Positions 17,646 to 27,241 of a DNA stretch of 64,000 bases are shown piece by piece. Within the stretch, counting starts at the first letter, position 1. The number at the start of each line of letters is the position of its first letter. Origin of the DNA: CADCWN01 sp046328475 (GTDB lineage Bacteria > Chloroflexota > Chloroflexia > Thermomicrobiales > CADCWN01); NCBI GenBank assembly GCA_046328475.1, contig JAXLWN010000011.1:62001-126000 (forward strand). Direction: 5' to 3'. The translations under genes and the position numbers were made by a program. The notes under the pieces were generated by a model. The model was given only the letters and a program-made list of their open reading frames with translations. It did no database searches and was not told the origin of the DNA.

Positions 17646-18798
17646 ATGAGCGCAGAAAACATGGCTGCAACCGACGAACAGGAACGCCTGCGCCGCTGGC
17701 GGCTAATCCTCGGCAGCGAGGCGGAGGCAGGGTTGGGCGCGTGCCAGAGCAAGGCCGATCAGGGGATGGATAAGGCGCTCGCTCACCACGACTCCACACG
17801 GCAGTGGGTTTCGGCGCATCCGCGCCGAACGTGACGCGCTGGCTCGGCGACATCCGCACCTATTTCCCGACCTCTGTCGTGCGCGTGATGCAGCAGGACG
17901 CGTTCGAGCGCCTGGGGCTGCGCCGGATGCTGCTCGAACCCGAACTGCTGGAGACGGTCGAGGCCGACGTGAACCTCGTCGCGACGCTGCTCTCGCTCGG
18001 CCGCGTCATCCCCGAGACATCGACATCGCGCGCCAGGTGGTGCGCAAGGTGGTGCAGGACCTCGAAAAGCGGCTGGCCGACAAGACGATCCGCGCCATCC
18101 GGGGCAGCCTGAACCGCGCCGCGCGCAACCAGCGCCCGCGCCACAACGAGATCGACTGGGACTGCACCATCCGCGTCAACCTGAAGAATTACCTGCCCGA
18201 TCGCGGCGTGATCATCCCCGAGCGGCTGATCGGCCACCAGCGGCGGCAGCAGCAGACGCAGCGCGACATCATCCTCTGCGTCGATCAGAGCGGCTCGATG
18301 GCGACCTCGGTCGTCTACTCGGGCATCTTCGGGGCGGTCCTCGCCTCCATCCGCGCCGTCAGCACCCGCATGGTCGTCTTCGACACGGCGGTGGTGGACC
18401 TGACCGAGGACTTGCAGGACCCGGTCGATCTCCTCTTCGGCACCCAGCTCGGCGGTGGCACCGACATCAACCGCGCGGTCGCCTACTGCCAGGGCCTCGT
18501 CCGCCGCCCCGCGCAGCCGTTCCCGCTGATCACCGACCTCTACGAAGGGGGCGACCGCAACCAACTGGTGAAGCGCGTCGGCGGCCTCGTCGCCAGCGGC
18601 GTGCAGGTCGTCTACCTGCTCGCGCTCAACGACGGCGGTGCCCCACCTACGACGAACACCTGCGGGCGAACTCGCCACGCTTGGCGTCCCCTCCTTCGCC
18701 TGCACCCTCGATCTCTTCCCCGACCTGATGCCGCCGCCATCAACAAGCGCGACCTACCGGCCGCGCAGCAGGAAATCGTTGTGGCAAGGGCCGGGTAA
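17646..18798 (+). CDS. VWA (von Willebrand A) domain protein, frameshifted
   Basis: The start ATG at 17646 follows GAGGGG. The N-terminal helical part is split over three frames (SAENMAATDEQERLRRWRLI; RWLGDIRTYFPTSVVRVMQQ; VRKVVQDLEKRLADKTIRAI). The VWA domain from about 18260 is intact: the metal site is CVDQSGSMAT (D-x-S-x-S), with MVVFDTAVVDLTEDL and QLGGGTDINRAV as later motifs. Near 18650-18740 a further pair of shifts precedes NKRDLPA and the TAA at 18796-18798. It is the expected partner of the MoxR ATPase and ends the cluster. Confidence 0.75.
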
Positions 18799-18816
18799 GC
18801 GAACGTGGAGGGCGGT

Positions 18817-19460
18817 ATGGGCGTCTCGTTCGGCAATGTTCACGTTCACGCGGGCATGGAAGCCAGGGAAGGCGCGCCGCCATCATCGAGGTATATCGGC
18901 TCTGGATGGCGGCGGAAGGCTTCGAGGAGGTGGCGGAGGCCGGGCGAGGCGAGCCAACCGACCGTGCGATCTACCTCTCTGGTGACGATGCGGCGCGCTG
19001 GATCGGCATCTTCGATGAGCATATCGATCGGGCAGAGGAGAAAATCCTGCGAGCCGTCACGTATGGTCTCCAGCGCCACACGCGGTTCGGCGCTCGGTAT
19101 CTGGGCTGAGCACGACGATGTGCTCGAACTGAATCACTATCGGGACGGCGCGTTTGTTGACGCGTACTCCACCAATCCCGAGATGGCGTACCGCTCGCAA
19201 CCGGCGACAGCTACTGGCCTATCGGGCCGCGAGGAGCGTGGCGCACCTTCTGATAACCCAGGGCTATCCCTGCTGTTTTGCCGACCTACGAACTGTGGGG
19301 ATGACCCGCTGCTCTTTCGGACAGGACATGCCTGCTGTCCTCGCCCCACTCTTCGGTGCTGAGCCGGGGTGGGGATGGGGTGGCTGGCGCGATTGCCGAG
19401 CGTCATTCAGGGAAGGTCTGGGCTTTCGCCCGATCATCGGAAAGCGGCGACGGGCGGTGA
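18817..19460 (+). pseudogene. Uncharacterised protein after the VWA gene (frameshifted)
   Basis: GGAGGGCGGT precedes the ATG at 18817. Pieces in successive frames read GVSFGNVHVHAGMEAREG, IIEVYRLWMAAEGFEEVAEA, AIYLSGDDAARWIGIFDEHI and GIWAEHDDVLELNHYRDGAF with VDAYSTNPEMAYRS. A last frame reads GDGVAGAIAERHSGKVWAFA and ends at a TGA (19458-19460). The 'DVLELNHYRDG..VDAYSTNP' part looks like a structured domain, but I do not recognise the family. Three or more shifts prevent a confident protein. Confidence 0.4.
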
Positions 19461-19968
19461 AGGTCAACCCATACCGGGCCGCACTTGCAGCCGAATCGGC
19501 ACAGAACGACCCATTTTATCCCTATTCCGCCCTCGCCCAGGCGGAATGGTACCAGGACGGTGCAGCCGTCGCTATCGCGCTCGCCGATCCCGACGAAGAT
19601 CCGGCGCGCAGAGCCGATTCCGCCGCCATCGTGCGCGCAGCTCCTCCTGCAATGCTGCCAGCGCCACGCCGACGACACCGATCTCAGCACGAACGTCACG
19701 TTCGGCGGGCTGGAATATGGCGATTTCCGCACATCGAGCAAATACGCGATCCTCCGCGGCCTGCACAACGATTTTCGCTGCCTGATCGACAACGATGCCT
19801 ACGGAATACCCCGTCGGGGACGAGGATACGCTCGTCGCCGCGACTGTTGCGGGGCAATTGGCGGTGCTCGTCATTCGCCGGGCGGTAGTCATGGCGATCA
19901 TTTGGGCGAGTGCCGATCCTCGCATACTACGGTCGGCTATCCTGCTCCCAACAATCGATTGCCCCTGA
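19457..19968 (+). pseudogene. Uncharacterised protein (frameshifted)
   Basis: A GTG overlapping the previous stop (GTGA) opens a frame reading VKVNPYRAALAAESAQNDPF and YSALAQAEWYQDGAAVAIAL. The next frame reads QRHADDTDLSTNVTFGGLEY and KYAILRGLHNDFRCLIDND; the last reads EYPVGDEDTLVAATVAGQLA and ends in a hydrophobic stretch at 19966-19968. The acidic, aromatic composition recalls immunity-type proteins, but that is only an impression. I assign no family. Confidence 0.35.
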
Positions 19969-20002
19969 ACGCAGCTTGATCGCTCGGGGGCAATTACCCT
20001 CC

Positions 20003-20048
20003 TCTTCGGCCGCATCCTCCGGCCCGGCGACGCGCTGCCCGATGCGCA
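20003..20048 (-). pseudogene. Fragment of a membrane-protein paralogue
   Basis: About 36 bases (20012-20047) are identical to the 3' end of the membrane-protein gene at 20957-21214, coding LRIGQRVAGPED. The flanks are similar but one base short. No N-terminal half is visible. It looks like a remnant of a duplication. Confidence 0.45.
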
Positions 20049-20111
20049 GGCTGTTGGGGCGAGTGCGGTCAGGTCACAGCAGGCGAAATACGCTGGTGAT
20101 CGGGGCAGAGG

Positions 20112-20555
20112 CTAAGCGCGGCGTCGGATTTCGCTGGCGGGGTCGGCAACCGAATCGGTGCTCTCCGTGTCGAATTCCACTATGACCCTTCGCCCATCAG
20201 CCGTGATTCGCACGTCGGCGCGGCCACGAATGTCCAGGTGCGGCACCGTCCCAGCTATGTCGATGACCTTCTCCGTCATCTGGTCAGCGGCGTTGTCTGC
20301 AATTGGCTCGTTGTCGATGGGGGCAGGCAGTTTGGGGGCAGCCAGCGCACGGGCCACAAGCACACGACCCTGACCAAGATCCTCGACTTCGCCCGTGCGC
20401 CCCAGGCTGCGGACCAGGGCGATGCCCTCGAAGGAGTCCGGTCCATCCTCCTGCACGCCGGCGCGCACTTCGGCCAGCGCCGTCGCCTCGTCGTCGTAGG
20501 CACCGGCGCAGTTGCCGGTCGTCATGTCCCAGAGCTGGTATTCGCCGCGCGCCAT
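20112..20555 (-). CDS. Conserved small hypothetical protein (pair member 2)
   Basis: A 147-residue protein from the ATG at 20555, with GAAGGA seven bases upstream. It opens ARGEYQLWDMTTGNCAGAYD followed by EATALAEVRAGVQEDGP and ALVRSLGRTGE, and its C-terminal half has ITADGRRVIVEFDTES. The opening resembles a small family I recall from Chloroflexota and actinobacteria in which 'LWD..TGN..G.YDDEAEAL' is typical. It begins four bases after the stop of the neighbour, so the two form an operon. The longer open frame to 20684 lacks a ribosome binding site. Confidence 0.55.
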   Translation of the reverse strand: MARGEYQLWDMTTGNCAGAYDDEATALAEVRAGVQEDGPDSFEGIALVRSLGRTGEVEDLGQGRVLVARALAAPKLPAPIDNEPIADNAADQMTEKVIDIAGTVPHLDIRGRADVRITADGRRVIVEFDTESTDSVADPASEIRRRA

Positions 20556-20559
20556 CCGC

Positions 20560-20907
20560 TTATCCTTCACCCTGGTCGATTGGCTCCACGGCCACAATTG
20601 CATCAAGTCCCGCCGTGGGATGGCACCAGACGGTGTGATGCCCCTCCCCGAAGGTCTGTCTGACCACGGCACGCCGGGGATCAAGGCTCACGGTCGCCAT
20701 CCATGCTCCCAAAGCCGGAAAGCGTTGTGCCATGCGTCGCGCCTGTGCGGCGTTATCGAACAATGAGAGCCCCGCCCACTCGCCAGGATGTTGCCGATCT
20801 CGCCGTTCTGGTGGTCGCCCCCGCATCATCGTAGACATGAAGTCCTCCGCTGTGGGCGACGCACTTTGCACGATGCGGTACAGCGTTGGAATCGTCATGC
20901 CTGACAT
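20560..20907 (-). CDS. Conserved small hypothetical protein (pair member 1)
   Basis: A 115-residue protein: TIPTLYRIVQSASPTAEDFM, then WAGLSLFDNAAQARRMAQRF, then HHTVWCHPTAGLDAIVAVEP. The order 'LYRIV..PT..DF..., W.GLS.FD....AR..A.RFP' suggests a small compact enzyme or toxin-like fold, but I do not know its activity. It is directly upstream of the 147-residue gene and probably co-transcribed. A two-gene unit of this size invites comparison with toxin-antitoxin pairs, but nothing in the sequence proves it. Confidence 0.55.
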   Translation of the reverse strand: MSGMTIPTLYRIVQSASPTAEDFMSTMMRGRPPERRDRQHPGEWAGLSLFDNAAQARRMAQRFPALGAWMATVSLDPRRAVVRQTFGEGHHTVWCHPTAGLDAIVAVEPIDQGEG

Positions 20908-20956
20908 AATTGTACGCTCTCGCCCGGTCTCTGCCTATTACCCTGTTCCATCGCGA

Positions 20957-21214
20957 TTACCCTTCCTCGTCAACCACATCCTCCGGCCCGGCGACGCGCT
21001 GCCCGATGCGCAGCCCGCCGAGCGCGCCGATGGCGAAGGCCGAGAGCGCGACGACATATTGCAGGATTCGGGCGATCTGCCCGGCGGTCGTCTCGCTGCT
21101 TGCAGCGGGGAGGCCGAGCGCGAGGAAGGCGAATTGCCCGAGGAAGGCGACGCCGAGCCAGATCAGGATGCCCGAGACGATCCCCACCACCCAACCGCGC
21201 GCTGTCCTGCTCAT
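20957..21214 (-). CDS. Small membrane protein, two to three helices
   Basis: An 85-residue protein with GAGGT before the ATG at 21214. Hydrophobic segments are about residues 8-33 (GWVVGIVSGILIWLGVAFLG) and 48-66 (ILQYVVALSAFAIGALGGLR); the C-terminus is acidic (AGPEDVVDEEG). No family is recognised. A fragment of a close relative lies at 20003-20048. Confidence 0.55.
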   Translation of the reverse strand: MSRTARGWVVGIVSGILIWLGVAFLGQFAFLALGLPAASSETTAGQIARILQYVVALSAFAIGALGGLRIGQRVAGPEDVVDEEG

Positions 21215-21367
21215 CCGCCGACCTCACCCCGCACTAGGAATGCCGCCCTCACACCATCAGGATACGCCAACCGCTCACCCCGAACAATGCTCGCGCGCCG
21301 CGCTTGCGATGCAACGCACTCCGTGATATCTACGCTCAACTGGCCGGGAGCGGATTGCCGGTACCCT

Positions 21368-21443
21368 GTTGCAGGTTGCAGGTTGGCAAGTTCCAAGTTT
21401 CTCATTCCAATAATCTGCAACCTGCAACCTGCCAACCTGCAAC
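21368..21443. repeat. Inverted pair of TTGCAGG-type heptamer repeats
   Basis: GTTGCAGGTTGCAGGTTGG (21368-21386) and CTGCAACCTGCAACCTGCC (21415-21433, extended to 21443) are complementary. The right arm ends about 15 bases before the ribosome binding site of the creatininase-family gene. Confidence 0.75.
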
Positions 21444-21467
21444 CGAATCAACGGAAGGAGCGAGGCC

Positions 21468-22364
21468 GTGCGCGAGGTGCGCTGGGAGCGGATGTTCCCC
21501 GATGAACTGGAGCAGGCGTTCGCGGCCTGCCCGCTGGTCTACTTCACCTACGGGCTGTGCGAGCCGCACGGCCCCCACAACGCCGTCGGCCTCGACATGC
21601 TGAAGGCGCACGCGATCGCCCGCGCGGCGGCGCACGCCCACGGCGGCATCGTCGCGCCCCCCGACTCCTGGCACATCCACGAGATCGGCGGCTATGCCGA
21701 GTGGTCCGACCGCGCGGTGGGGCGACCCGCGCGCTCCTGGCTCACCGCCGTGCCGCCGTGGATCCACTTCAAGGCGATCTGCTACCACATCCGGGCGGCC
21801 GATGCGCTCGGTTTCCAGGCCGCGATCCTGCTCACCGGGCACTACGGCCCGAACTGGCAGGATCTCAAGACGCTGCTCGAATTGATCCAGCCGCACGTCG
21901 GGATGCGCCTCTACGGCCTGCCCGATTTCGAGGCGAACACGCCCGGTTTCGACGGCGATGGTCGCAGCGGCGGCGACCACGCGGGCAAGGTGGAGACCTC
22001 GCTGCTCTGGGCGCTCCATCCCGAGTGCGTCGATCCCTCGCGCCTGCCACCCGCCGACGAGCCGGGGCCGCACTTCGCGATGGGGCCGAACGCGCGCGAG
22101 GCGAACCGCCGCACCGGCGAGCGCATGGTCGCCGACGAGGTGGCCTGGCTGGGGGCAAAGGGTCGCGAACTGCTGGCCGACTACGCGCGCGAACAACCGC
22201 AGGTCCGGCTGCGCACCTTCGAGGAGGTGGAAAACCTCTGGGAGACGGTCGTGCGGCCCTGCTTCCGCGAATTCCAGACGATGCAGTACAGCTGGGGCGA
22301 GCGCGGCGCGGTGCCCGCCGATTCGCCCTGGGCGCGCAACGCGGCGATCCCCGACCGTGGCTGA
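21468..22364 (+). CDS. Creatininase-family amidohydrolase
   Basis: A 298-residue protein from a GTG at 21468, with AAGGAG eight bases upstream. Metal-binding motifs of the creatinine amidohydrolase family are in place: GLCEPHGPHNAVGLD near residue 31, LTGHYGPN near 125 and GDHAGKVETSLL near 168. The family cleaves cyclic or linear amides (creatinine, formamides in cofactor pathways) with two metal ions. Nearby genes give no substrate hint. The C-terminal third (RLRTFEEVENLWETVVRPCF) is an extension compared with creatininase itself. Confidence 0.8.
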   Translation: MREVRWERMFPDELEQAFAACPLVYFTYGLCEPHGPHNAVGLDMLKAHAIARAAAHAHGGIVAPPDSWHIHEIGGYAEWSDRAVGRPARSWLTAVPPWIHFKAICYHIRAADALGFQAAILLTGHYGPNWQDLKTLLELIQPHVGMRLYGLPDFEANTPGFDGDGRSGGDHAGKVETSLLWALHPECVDPSRLPPADEPGPHFAMGPNAREANRRTGERMVADEVAWLGAKGRELLADYAREQPQVRLRTFEEVENLWETVVRPCFREFQTMQYSWGERGAVPADSPWARNAAIPDRG

Positions 22365-22414
22365 AGGGCCGTTAGTCGGGGATTGCCGCGCTGTTTGCCC
22401 TGCCAGGGGCGCGA

Positions 22415-22668
22415 TTAGGACGGCGGCCCCAGCAAATCGTCGGGCTGCTCCATCTGCGGGGAGCTATCGCCGGTCATCCCGAGCATGTCGGGCGGCGCGG
22501 TTGGCGGCGTGGTGGCCCCCGCCTCGACCTGCATCGGCTGCCGCGTCTCGGGATCGAGCACGATCCCGGCGCGACCTCGGCCTCCCGGGGCACCGGCTGC
22601 GCCGCCGCCTCCGGCAGGGTATCGCCCAACACGGGCTTGCCTCGTTCGCTGTCACTTCGCGCCGACAT
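22415..22668 (-). pseudogene. Small acidic hypothetical protein (one frameshift)
   Basis: GAGGAG lies eight bases before the ATG at 22668. The first frame gives SARSDSERGKPVLGDTLPEA; near 22565 it shifts to AGIVLDPETRQPMQVEAGAT and ends with MTGDSSPQMEQPDDLLGPPS. The joined product is about 84 residues, acidic and low in hydrophobic residues, probably disordered. No family is known. Confidence 0.45.
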
Positions 22669-22741
22669 GCTCAGACTCCTCGCTCGCAGCCGCGCAGCCG
22701 GGCGCTGCGCCGCCATTCGACATATCCCCGAGGGTACGATG

Positions 22742-22957
22742 CTAGTCGCCGCCCTGGACCGCCAGGCGGGGGTCGGCGGCCAGCACCGACGCGGGCGTGA
22801 CGCCGACCGCCAGGGCGAACAGGCCGACTTCCTGCCGCGCCAGCGGGCGCGTCCCCAGTTCCCACTCGGCAACGCGATCCGTCCGCATCAGCATCTTGTT
22901 CGCCAGCTGCCGCTCCGTCAGCCCCGCCGCCTCGCGAAGTGCTCGCAATGTTCGCAT
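22742..22957 (-). CDS. XRE-type helix-turn-helix protein
   Basis: A 71-residue protein from the ATG at 22957 with GGAGGAGG upstream. The whole chain is one HTH_3 domain: TLRALREAAGLTERQLANKM, then RVAEWELGTRPLARQEVGLF and ALAVGVTPASVL. It is a likely DNA-binding regulator. It is divergent from the larger XRE/NB-ARC regulator 210 bases away, so mutual or autoregulation is possible. Confidence 0.75.
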   Translation of the reverse strand: MRTLRALREAAGLTERQLANKMLMRTDRVAEWELGTRPLARQEVGLFALAVGVTPASVLAADPRLAVQGGD

Positions 22958-23167
22958 CGTCGCCTCCTCCGGTGCTGGTGCGGCGTCCACCGCTCGCCGC
23001 GATACCCGCAGCGGTTGCAAGAACCCGGCCATTCCGGGGAGAGCGTCATTCGCCGCGCACCGCGACGCTGGCACAGTGCGCGGCGCTGCTATGGAATCGG
23101 GAGCGGGGCGGGATGCTACAATCTTCCGCGCTGGGAGCACACCTGTGCGGCAGATGGGGAGGCGGGT

Positions 23168-25517
23168 GTGGGCCGGGGGAACACGACGTTCGGCGAATTG
23201 TTGCGGCGCTACCGCACGGCGGCAGGGCTGAGTCAGGACGACCTGGCCGAGCGGGCCGCGCTGAGCACCAAGGCGATCGGCGCGCTGGAGCAGGGCCACC
23301 GCCGCTATCCCTATCCGCACACCGTCCGCGCGCTCGCCGACGCCCTCAAGTTGACGCCAGCCGAGCGGGAGCTGTTCCTGACCGCCGCCGTGCGCCGACC
23401 CGCCGCCGCCCCAGCCGCGCCACCGGCTCCAGTCGTCGCATCAACCTTGCCAGCCCAACTCTCGGCGCTGATCGGGCGCGGGCAGGAGGTGGCGAGCGTG
23501 CGCCAGTTGCTCGCCCGGCCCGACGTGCGCCTGCTGACCCTGATCGGCCCCGGCGGCGTCGGCAAGACCCGCCTGCGCTGCGCGCGGCGGAGGAAGCGGC
23601 GGGCGACTTCCGGCGGCGTCGCCTTCGTGCCGCTCGCCGCGCTGACCGATGCCGAGTTGCTGCTCGATGCAATCGTCCGCGCGCTGGCGTGCCGGAGGTT
23701 CCCGCACCGCGCCGCTCGCCACCCTGGCGGCGGCGCTGCGCGACCGGCAACTGCTCCTGCTGCTCGACAACTTCGAGCATCTCACCGGGGCGACCCCCGA
23801 TGTCGCCGCCCTCCTCCTGGCCTGCCCGGCGCTGACCGTGCTGGCGACGAGTCGCGCGCCGCTGCGCCTGCGCGGCGAGCAGGAATACCGGGTGCCGCCG
23901 CTCGGCCTGCCCGATCCCGCCGACAGCGCCGATCCGGCCGTCGCGCTGGCGGCGGATGCGGTGCGCCTCTTCGTCGCCCGCGCGCAGGAAAGCCAGCCCG
24001 AATTTGCCCTCACCGCCGCCAATGCCGCCGCCGTGGCCGCGATCTGCCGCCGCCTCGACGGCCTGCCGCTGGCGATCGAGCTCGCCGCCGCGCGCATCAA
24101 GCTCCTGCCACCGACGGCGCTCCTCGCGCGGCTCGACCGGGCCTTGCCGCTCCTGGCCGACGGCCCGCGCGATCTGCCCGCCCGGCAGCGGACGATGCGC
24201 GACACCATCGCCTGGAGTTGCGGCCTGCTCACCGCCGCCGAGCGGGAGACCTTTGCCCGGCTGGCGGTCTTTGCCGGTGGCGGCACGCTCGCCGCAGTTG
24301 AGGCGGTCTGCGCCGACGTTGATGACGACGCTATCGTCGTTCTCGACCGCGTGACCGCGCTGCTCCACAACAACCTGCTCGTGCGGGAGGCGACCTCCGG
24401 CGACGACGACGGCACGCTCGGACCGCGCGTGCGGATGCTGCAACCGATCCGGGAGTACGCGGCGGAGTTGCTGGCCGCGAGCGGGAGGGAGGAGACCCTG
24501 CGCCGCCGCCACGCCGAGTATTTTCTGGTGCTCCTCGAAGGCAGGCGCGCGGAGCAGGGACCCTGGCTGCGGCGGATCGGGCAGGATCAAGACAACCTGC
24601 GGGCGGCGCTGCACTGGGCATTCGCGCCGGGGGCAGACGCGGATCGGGCGAACATTGGCTGGCAACTGCTCATCAAGATCTGGTGGTTCTGGGAGGTGCG
24701 CGCCTATCTGAGCGAGGGACGGGGCTGGGCCGAGCGGGCGCTGGCCGCCGGGGAGGCCCCACCCCGCGAGCGTGTGGACCTGCTCCACGCGTACGGCACG
24801 TTCGCGCTCAGGCAGCTCGACTATGCCGTCGCCGAGGCGTCGTTCCGACAGATGCTGGAGTTGGCGCGCACGCTGGGGGATCAGGCGAAAATCGCCAGGG
24901 CGCTCTATGCGCTGGCCGAGGTGTCAATTCGCCTGGGCGATCTGCCGCAGGCGAGCGCCTTGCTTGAGGAGAGCCGGGCCTTGATGCGGTCGCTCGGTGA
25001 TCGGTCGGGGATCGCCGACTCCCTCAACCTCTCCGCGATCGTCGCGCGCGACGCGGGCGACTACGAGCGTGCCGAGGCGCTCTTCACGGAAGGTCTCGCG
25101 ATGCTGCAGGAGTTGCACCTCCCGTGGGGCGTCAGCATCGTGATGAGCAACCTGGGCCACCTGGTCCTGCGACGGGGAGACGACGCGCGGGCCACGGTGT
25201 TGCTTGGCGAAAGCCTGGTACTCTCGCGGGATATCGGGGCGCGCTGGTCCATCGCACGCTGCCTGGAAGGGCTGGGAGAACTCGCCGGAAACCGGGGCCA
25301 GATCGACCGCGCCGCGCGCCTCTGGGGCGCGGCCGAGGCGTTGCGCGAGGCGCTTGGCGCACCCCTGCCGCCCAACCTCACCCGCTACCACGAACAACGC
25401 GTCGCCGCTGTCCGCCAGCGTGCCGAGGCCACGGCCTGGGCCGCCGCCTGGGCGGCGGGTCGCGCGCTCCCGGTCGATAGCGCGATCGCCGAGGCGTTGC
25501 AGGCAACCGCACTGTAG
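23168..25517 (+). CDS. XRE-HTH / NB-ARC ATPase / TPR regulator (two frameshifts)
   Basis: The start is a GTG at 23168 with GGGAGG upstream. Residues 5-60 are an XRE helix-turn-helix (TFGELLRRYRTAAGLSQDDL). The P-loop is GPGGVGKT at 127-134. The frame shifts just after it (near 23575) and again near 23690, then runs intact: LLLLLDNFEHLTGATPDVAA (Walker B), LTVLATSRAPLRLRGEQEY, RLDGLPLAIELAAARIKLLP and a C-terminal set of TPR-like helices. This SARP/AfsR-like layout acts as an ATP-switched transcription regulator. Joined length is about 780 residues. The shifts fall between strongly conserved motifs, so they are probably errors. Confidence 0.75.
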
Positions 25518-25545
25518 CGAGACAGGCCTGCTTGAGACGTGCGAA

Positions 25546-27090
25546 CTACTTCGGCAAGTCGCGCAGCGCGATGAACGCGGGGCGATTGCTGCCGTCGGCG
25601 CGCAGCAGCGACCAGCCGAACTTCTCGTCGGTCGGGCCGATCGACGGCGTCGCCGCGTAGTTGAGGTTCCAGACGAACATCGCCCCCAGCCAGGGCCACT
25701 CCTCGCGCGCAATCTCCACCGCGCGCACCAGATACTCCGCCTGCTGCGCCTCGCTCGTCAGCGCGCAATACTCGTAGCCATTCGGCGCGGGCAACCCCTG
25801 GCACGAGTCCCACCCGAACTCGGTCAGCCAGACCTGCTTCCCCGAGTCGCCATATTCCTCCATCACCGCGCGCTGATCCTCGATCCGCCGGAAGTAGAAA
25901 TCGGGCGCGTTGCGCCAGCAACTCCCCTCCTGCGCCGCGAATTTCGGCGGGCAGTGCCCCGGTCCCGGCTTATCGGGGAAACTCGTGTCGGGCGGATTCG
26001 CCGCGCTGCCGGGGTGCGCGGCCAGCGCATCGAAATAATTGCGCCCGTCGCCGCCCGCATACTCGTAGAACGCGCGCAGGTAATCGATGTCGTCGATCGC
26101 GATGCTCGGATCGTTCAGTCCGGTCGGCGTCAGCCCGCCGAAGAGCACGAAGGCGTCGGGATCGGTCGCCTTCACCCCCTCGTAGCCCGCCTTCAGCGTC
26201 TCGTAGTAGGGCGCGACCTGGACGTGCCCGCCGACCTCACCGGCCAGATTCTGCTCGTTCCAGATCTCCCACGCCTGCACCCGCCCGCGATAGCGATCCG
26301 CCAGGAACCTCATCGTCCGCTCGAAGGCCGGGGTATCCTCGGGCAGCGCGCCGGGGCGCGAGGGCGAAGCCCAGTCCGGTGCCTTCACCACGCTCACCAG
26401 CACGTTCGTCCCCGACTTCGCCGCCGTGCCGATCATGATGTCGTACGGCAGGGGATTGTAGGCACCCGGCGACGGCTCAAACTCGCGCCACTGCAACTGG
26501 ATGCGGATCCAGCCGAAGCCCGACTCCCGCACCTTCCCCATCGCGAAGGCGTTGTCGCTGGCCCCCGCAGCATTGCCCGCCAGGAAGACGTTGAAGCCAT
26601 ACTGGAGGCCGTTGGTCAGCAGCGGCGTAATCCCTGCCGCCGCGACCGCAGGGGTCGGCGTGGGCGTCGGGGCCTGCGTCGCCGGTGGCCGGGTCGCGGT
26701 GGCGGCGGGCGCGGTCGAGCGGGTCGGCGTCGGCGTCGGCAGCTGCACCGGAACCGTCGCCGTGGCCACCGGGGCAACCGCCACCGTTGTCGGCGTCGCC
26801 GCGACCCTCGGCAGCGTCGGCGTGGCCGGTGCGGTCGGCGTCGCCGTCGGTTCCTCCTCGACCTCGGGCGTTTCGTCCGCCTCCTCCGGTGTAGCCGTCT
26901 CGGCGATCGCGACCACCGGGGTCGCGCGCGTCGGCGTGCCGCGCACCGGCGTCGCCGCCTGGCGACCGCTCACCGTGGGGGTGGGCGGCATACTCCGCTG
27001 GCTCGCCACGGCGAAGACCACCGCACCGGTGAAGAGCAGCACGGCCAGGGATAGGGCGACGATAGCGATTGATCGCGAGTCTCGCAGCAT
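25546..27090 (-). CDS. Membrane-anchored glycoside hydrolase (GH39/GH5-like)
   Basis: Read from the ATG at 27090 this is a 514-residue protein. An N-terminal signal anchor (SIAIVALSLAVLLFTGAVVF) is followed by about 130 residues of Thr/Pro/Ala linker and then a TIM-barrel catalytic domain. Catalytic glutamates are visible in AWEIWNEQNLAGE (acid/base) and VWLTEFGWDS (nucleophile). The barrel also has GWIRIQLQWREFEPSPGAYN. It probably acts outside the membrane on a polysaccharide; the substrate is unknown. The open frame extends upstream to 27177 with a Cys-rich run but no better start. It converges on the NB-ARC regulator gene. Confidence 0.75.
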   Translation of the reverse strand: MLRDSRSIAIVALSLAVLLFTGAVVFAVASQRSMPPTPTVSGRQAATPVRGTPTRATPVVAIAETATPEEADETPEVEEEPTATPTAPATPTLPRVAATPTTVAVAPVATATVPVQLPTPTPTRSTAPAATATRPPATQAPTPTPTPAVAAAGITPLLTNGLQYGFNVFLAGNAAGASDNAFAMGKVRESGFGWIRIQLQWREFEPSPGAYNPLPYDIMIGTAAKSGTNVLVSVVKAPDWASPSRPGALPEDTPAFERTMRFLADRYRGRVQAWEIWNEQNLAGEVGGHVQVAPYYETLKAGYEGVKATDPDAFVLFGGLTPTGLNDPSIAIDDIDYLRAFYEYAGGDGRNYFDALAAHPGSAANPPDTSFPDKPGPGHCPPKFAAQEGSCWRNAPDFYFRRIEDQRAVMEEYGDSGKQVWLTEFGWDSCQGLPAPNGYEYCALTSEAQQAEYLVRAVEIAREEWPWLGAMFVWNLNYAATPSIGPTDEKFGWSLLRADGSNRPAFIALRDLPK

Positions 27091-27241
27091 GCGGTTGGTC
27101 GTCTCCCACTGTTCTTCAGCGCATGAATCGGGGTAGCACACCCGGCAGGGGGCCACCGGGCACATCATCGACCGCACTCACCGAGGGTTGTCCCCGGGAA
27201 GTGTACGCTAGTGTACGTTCGCAAGCACTTGCCCGGGGATA

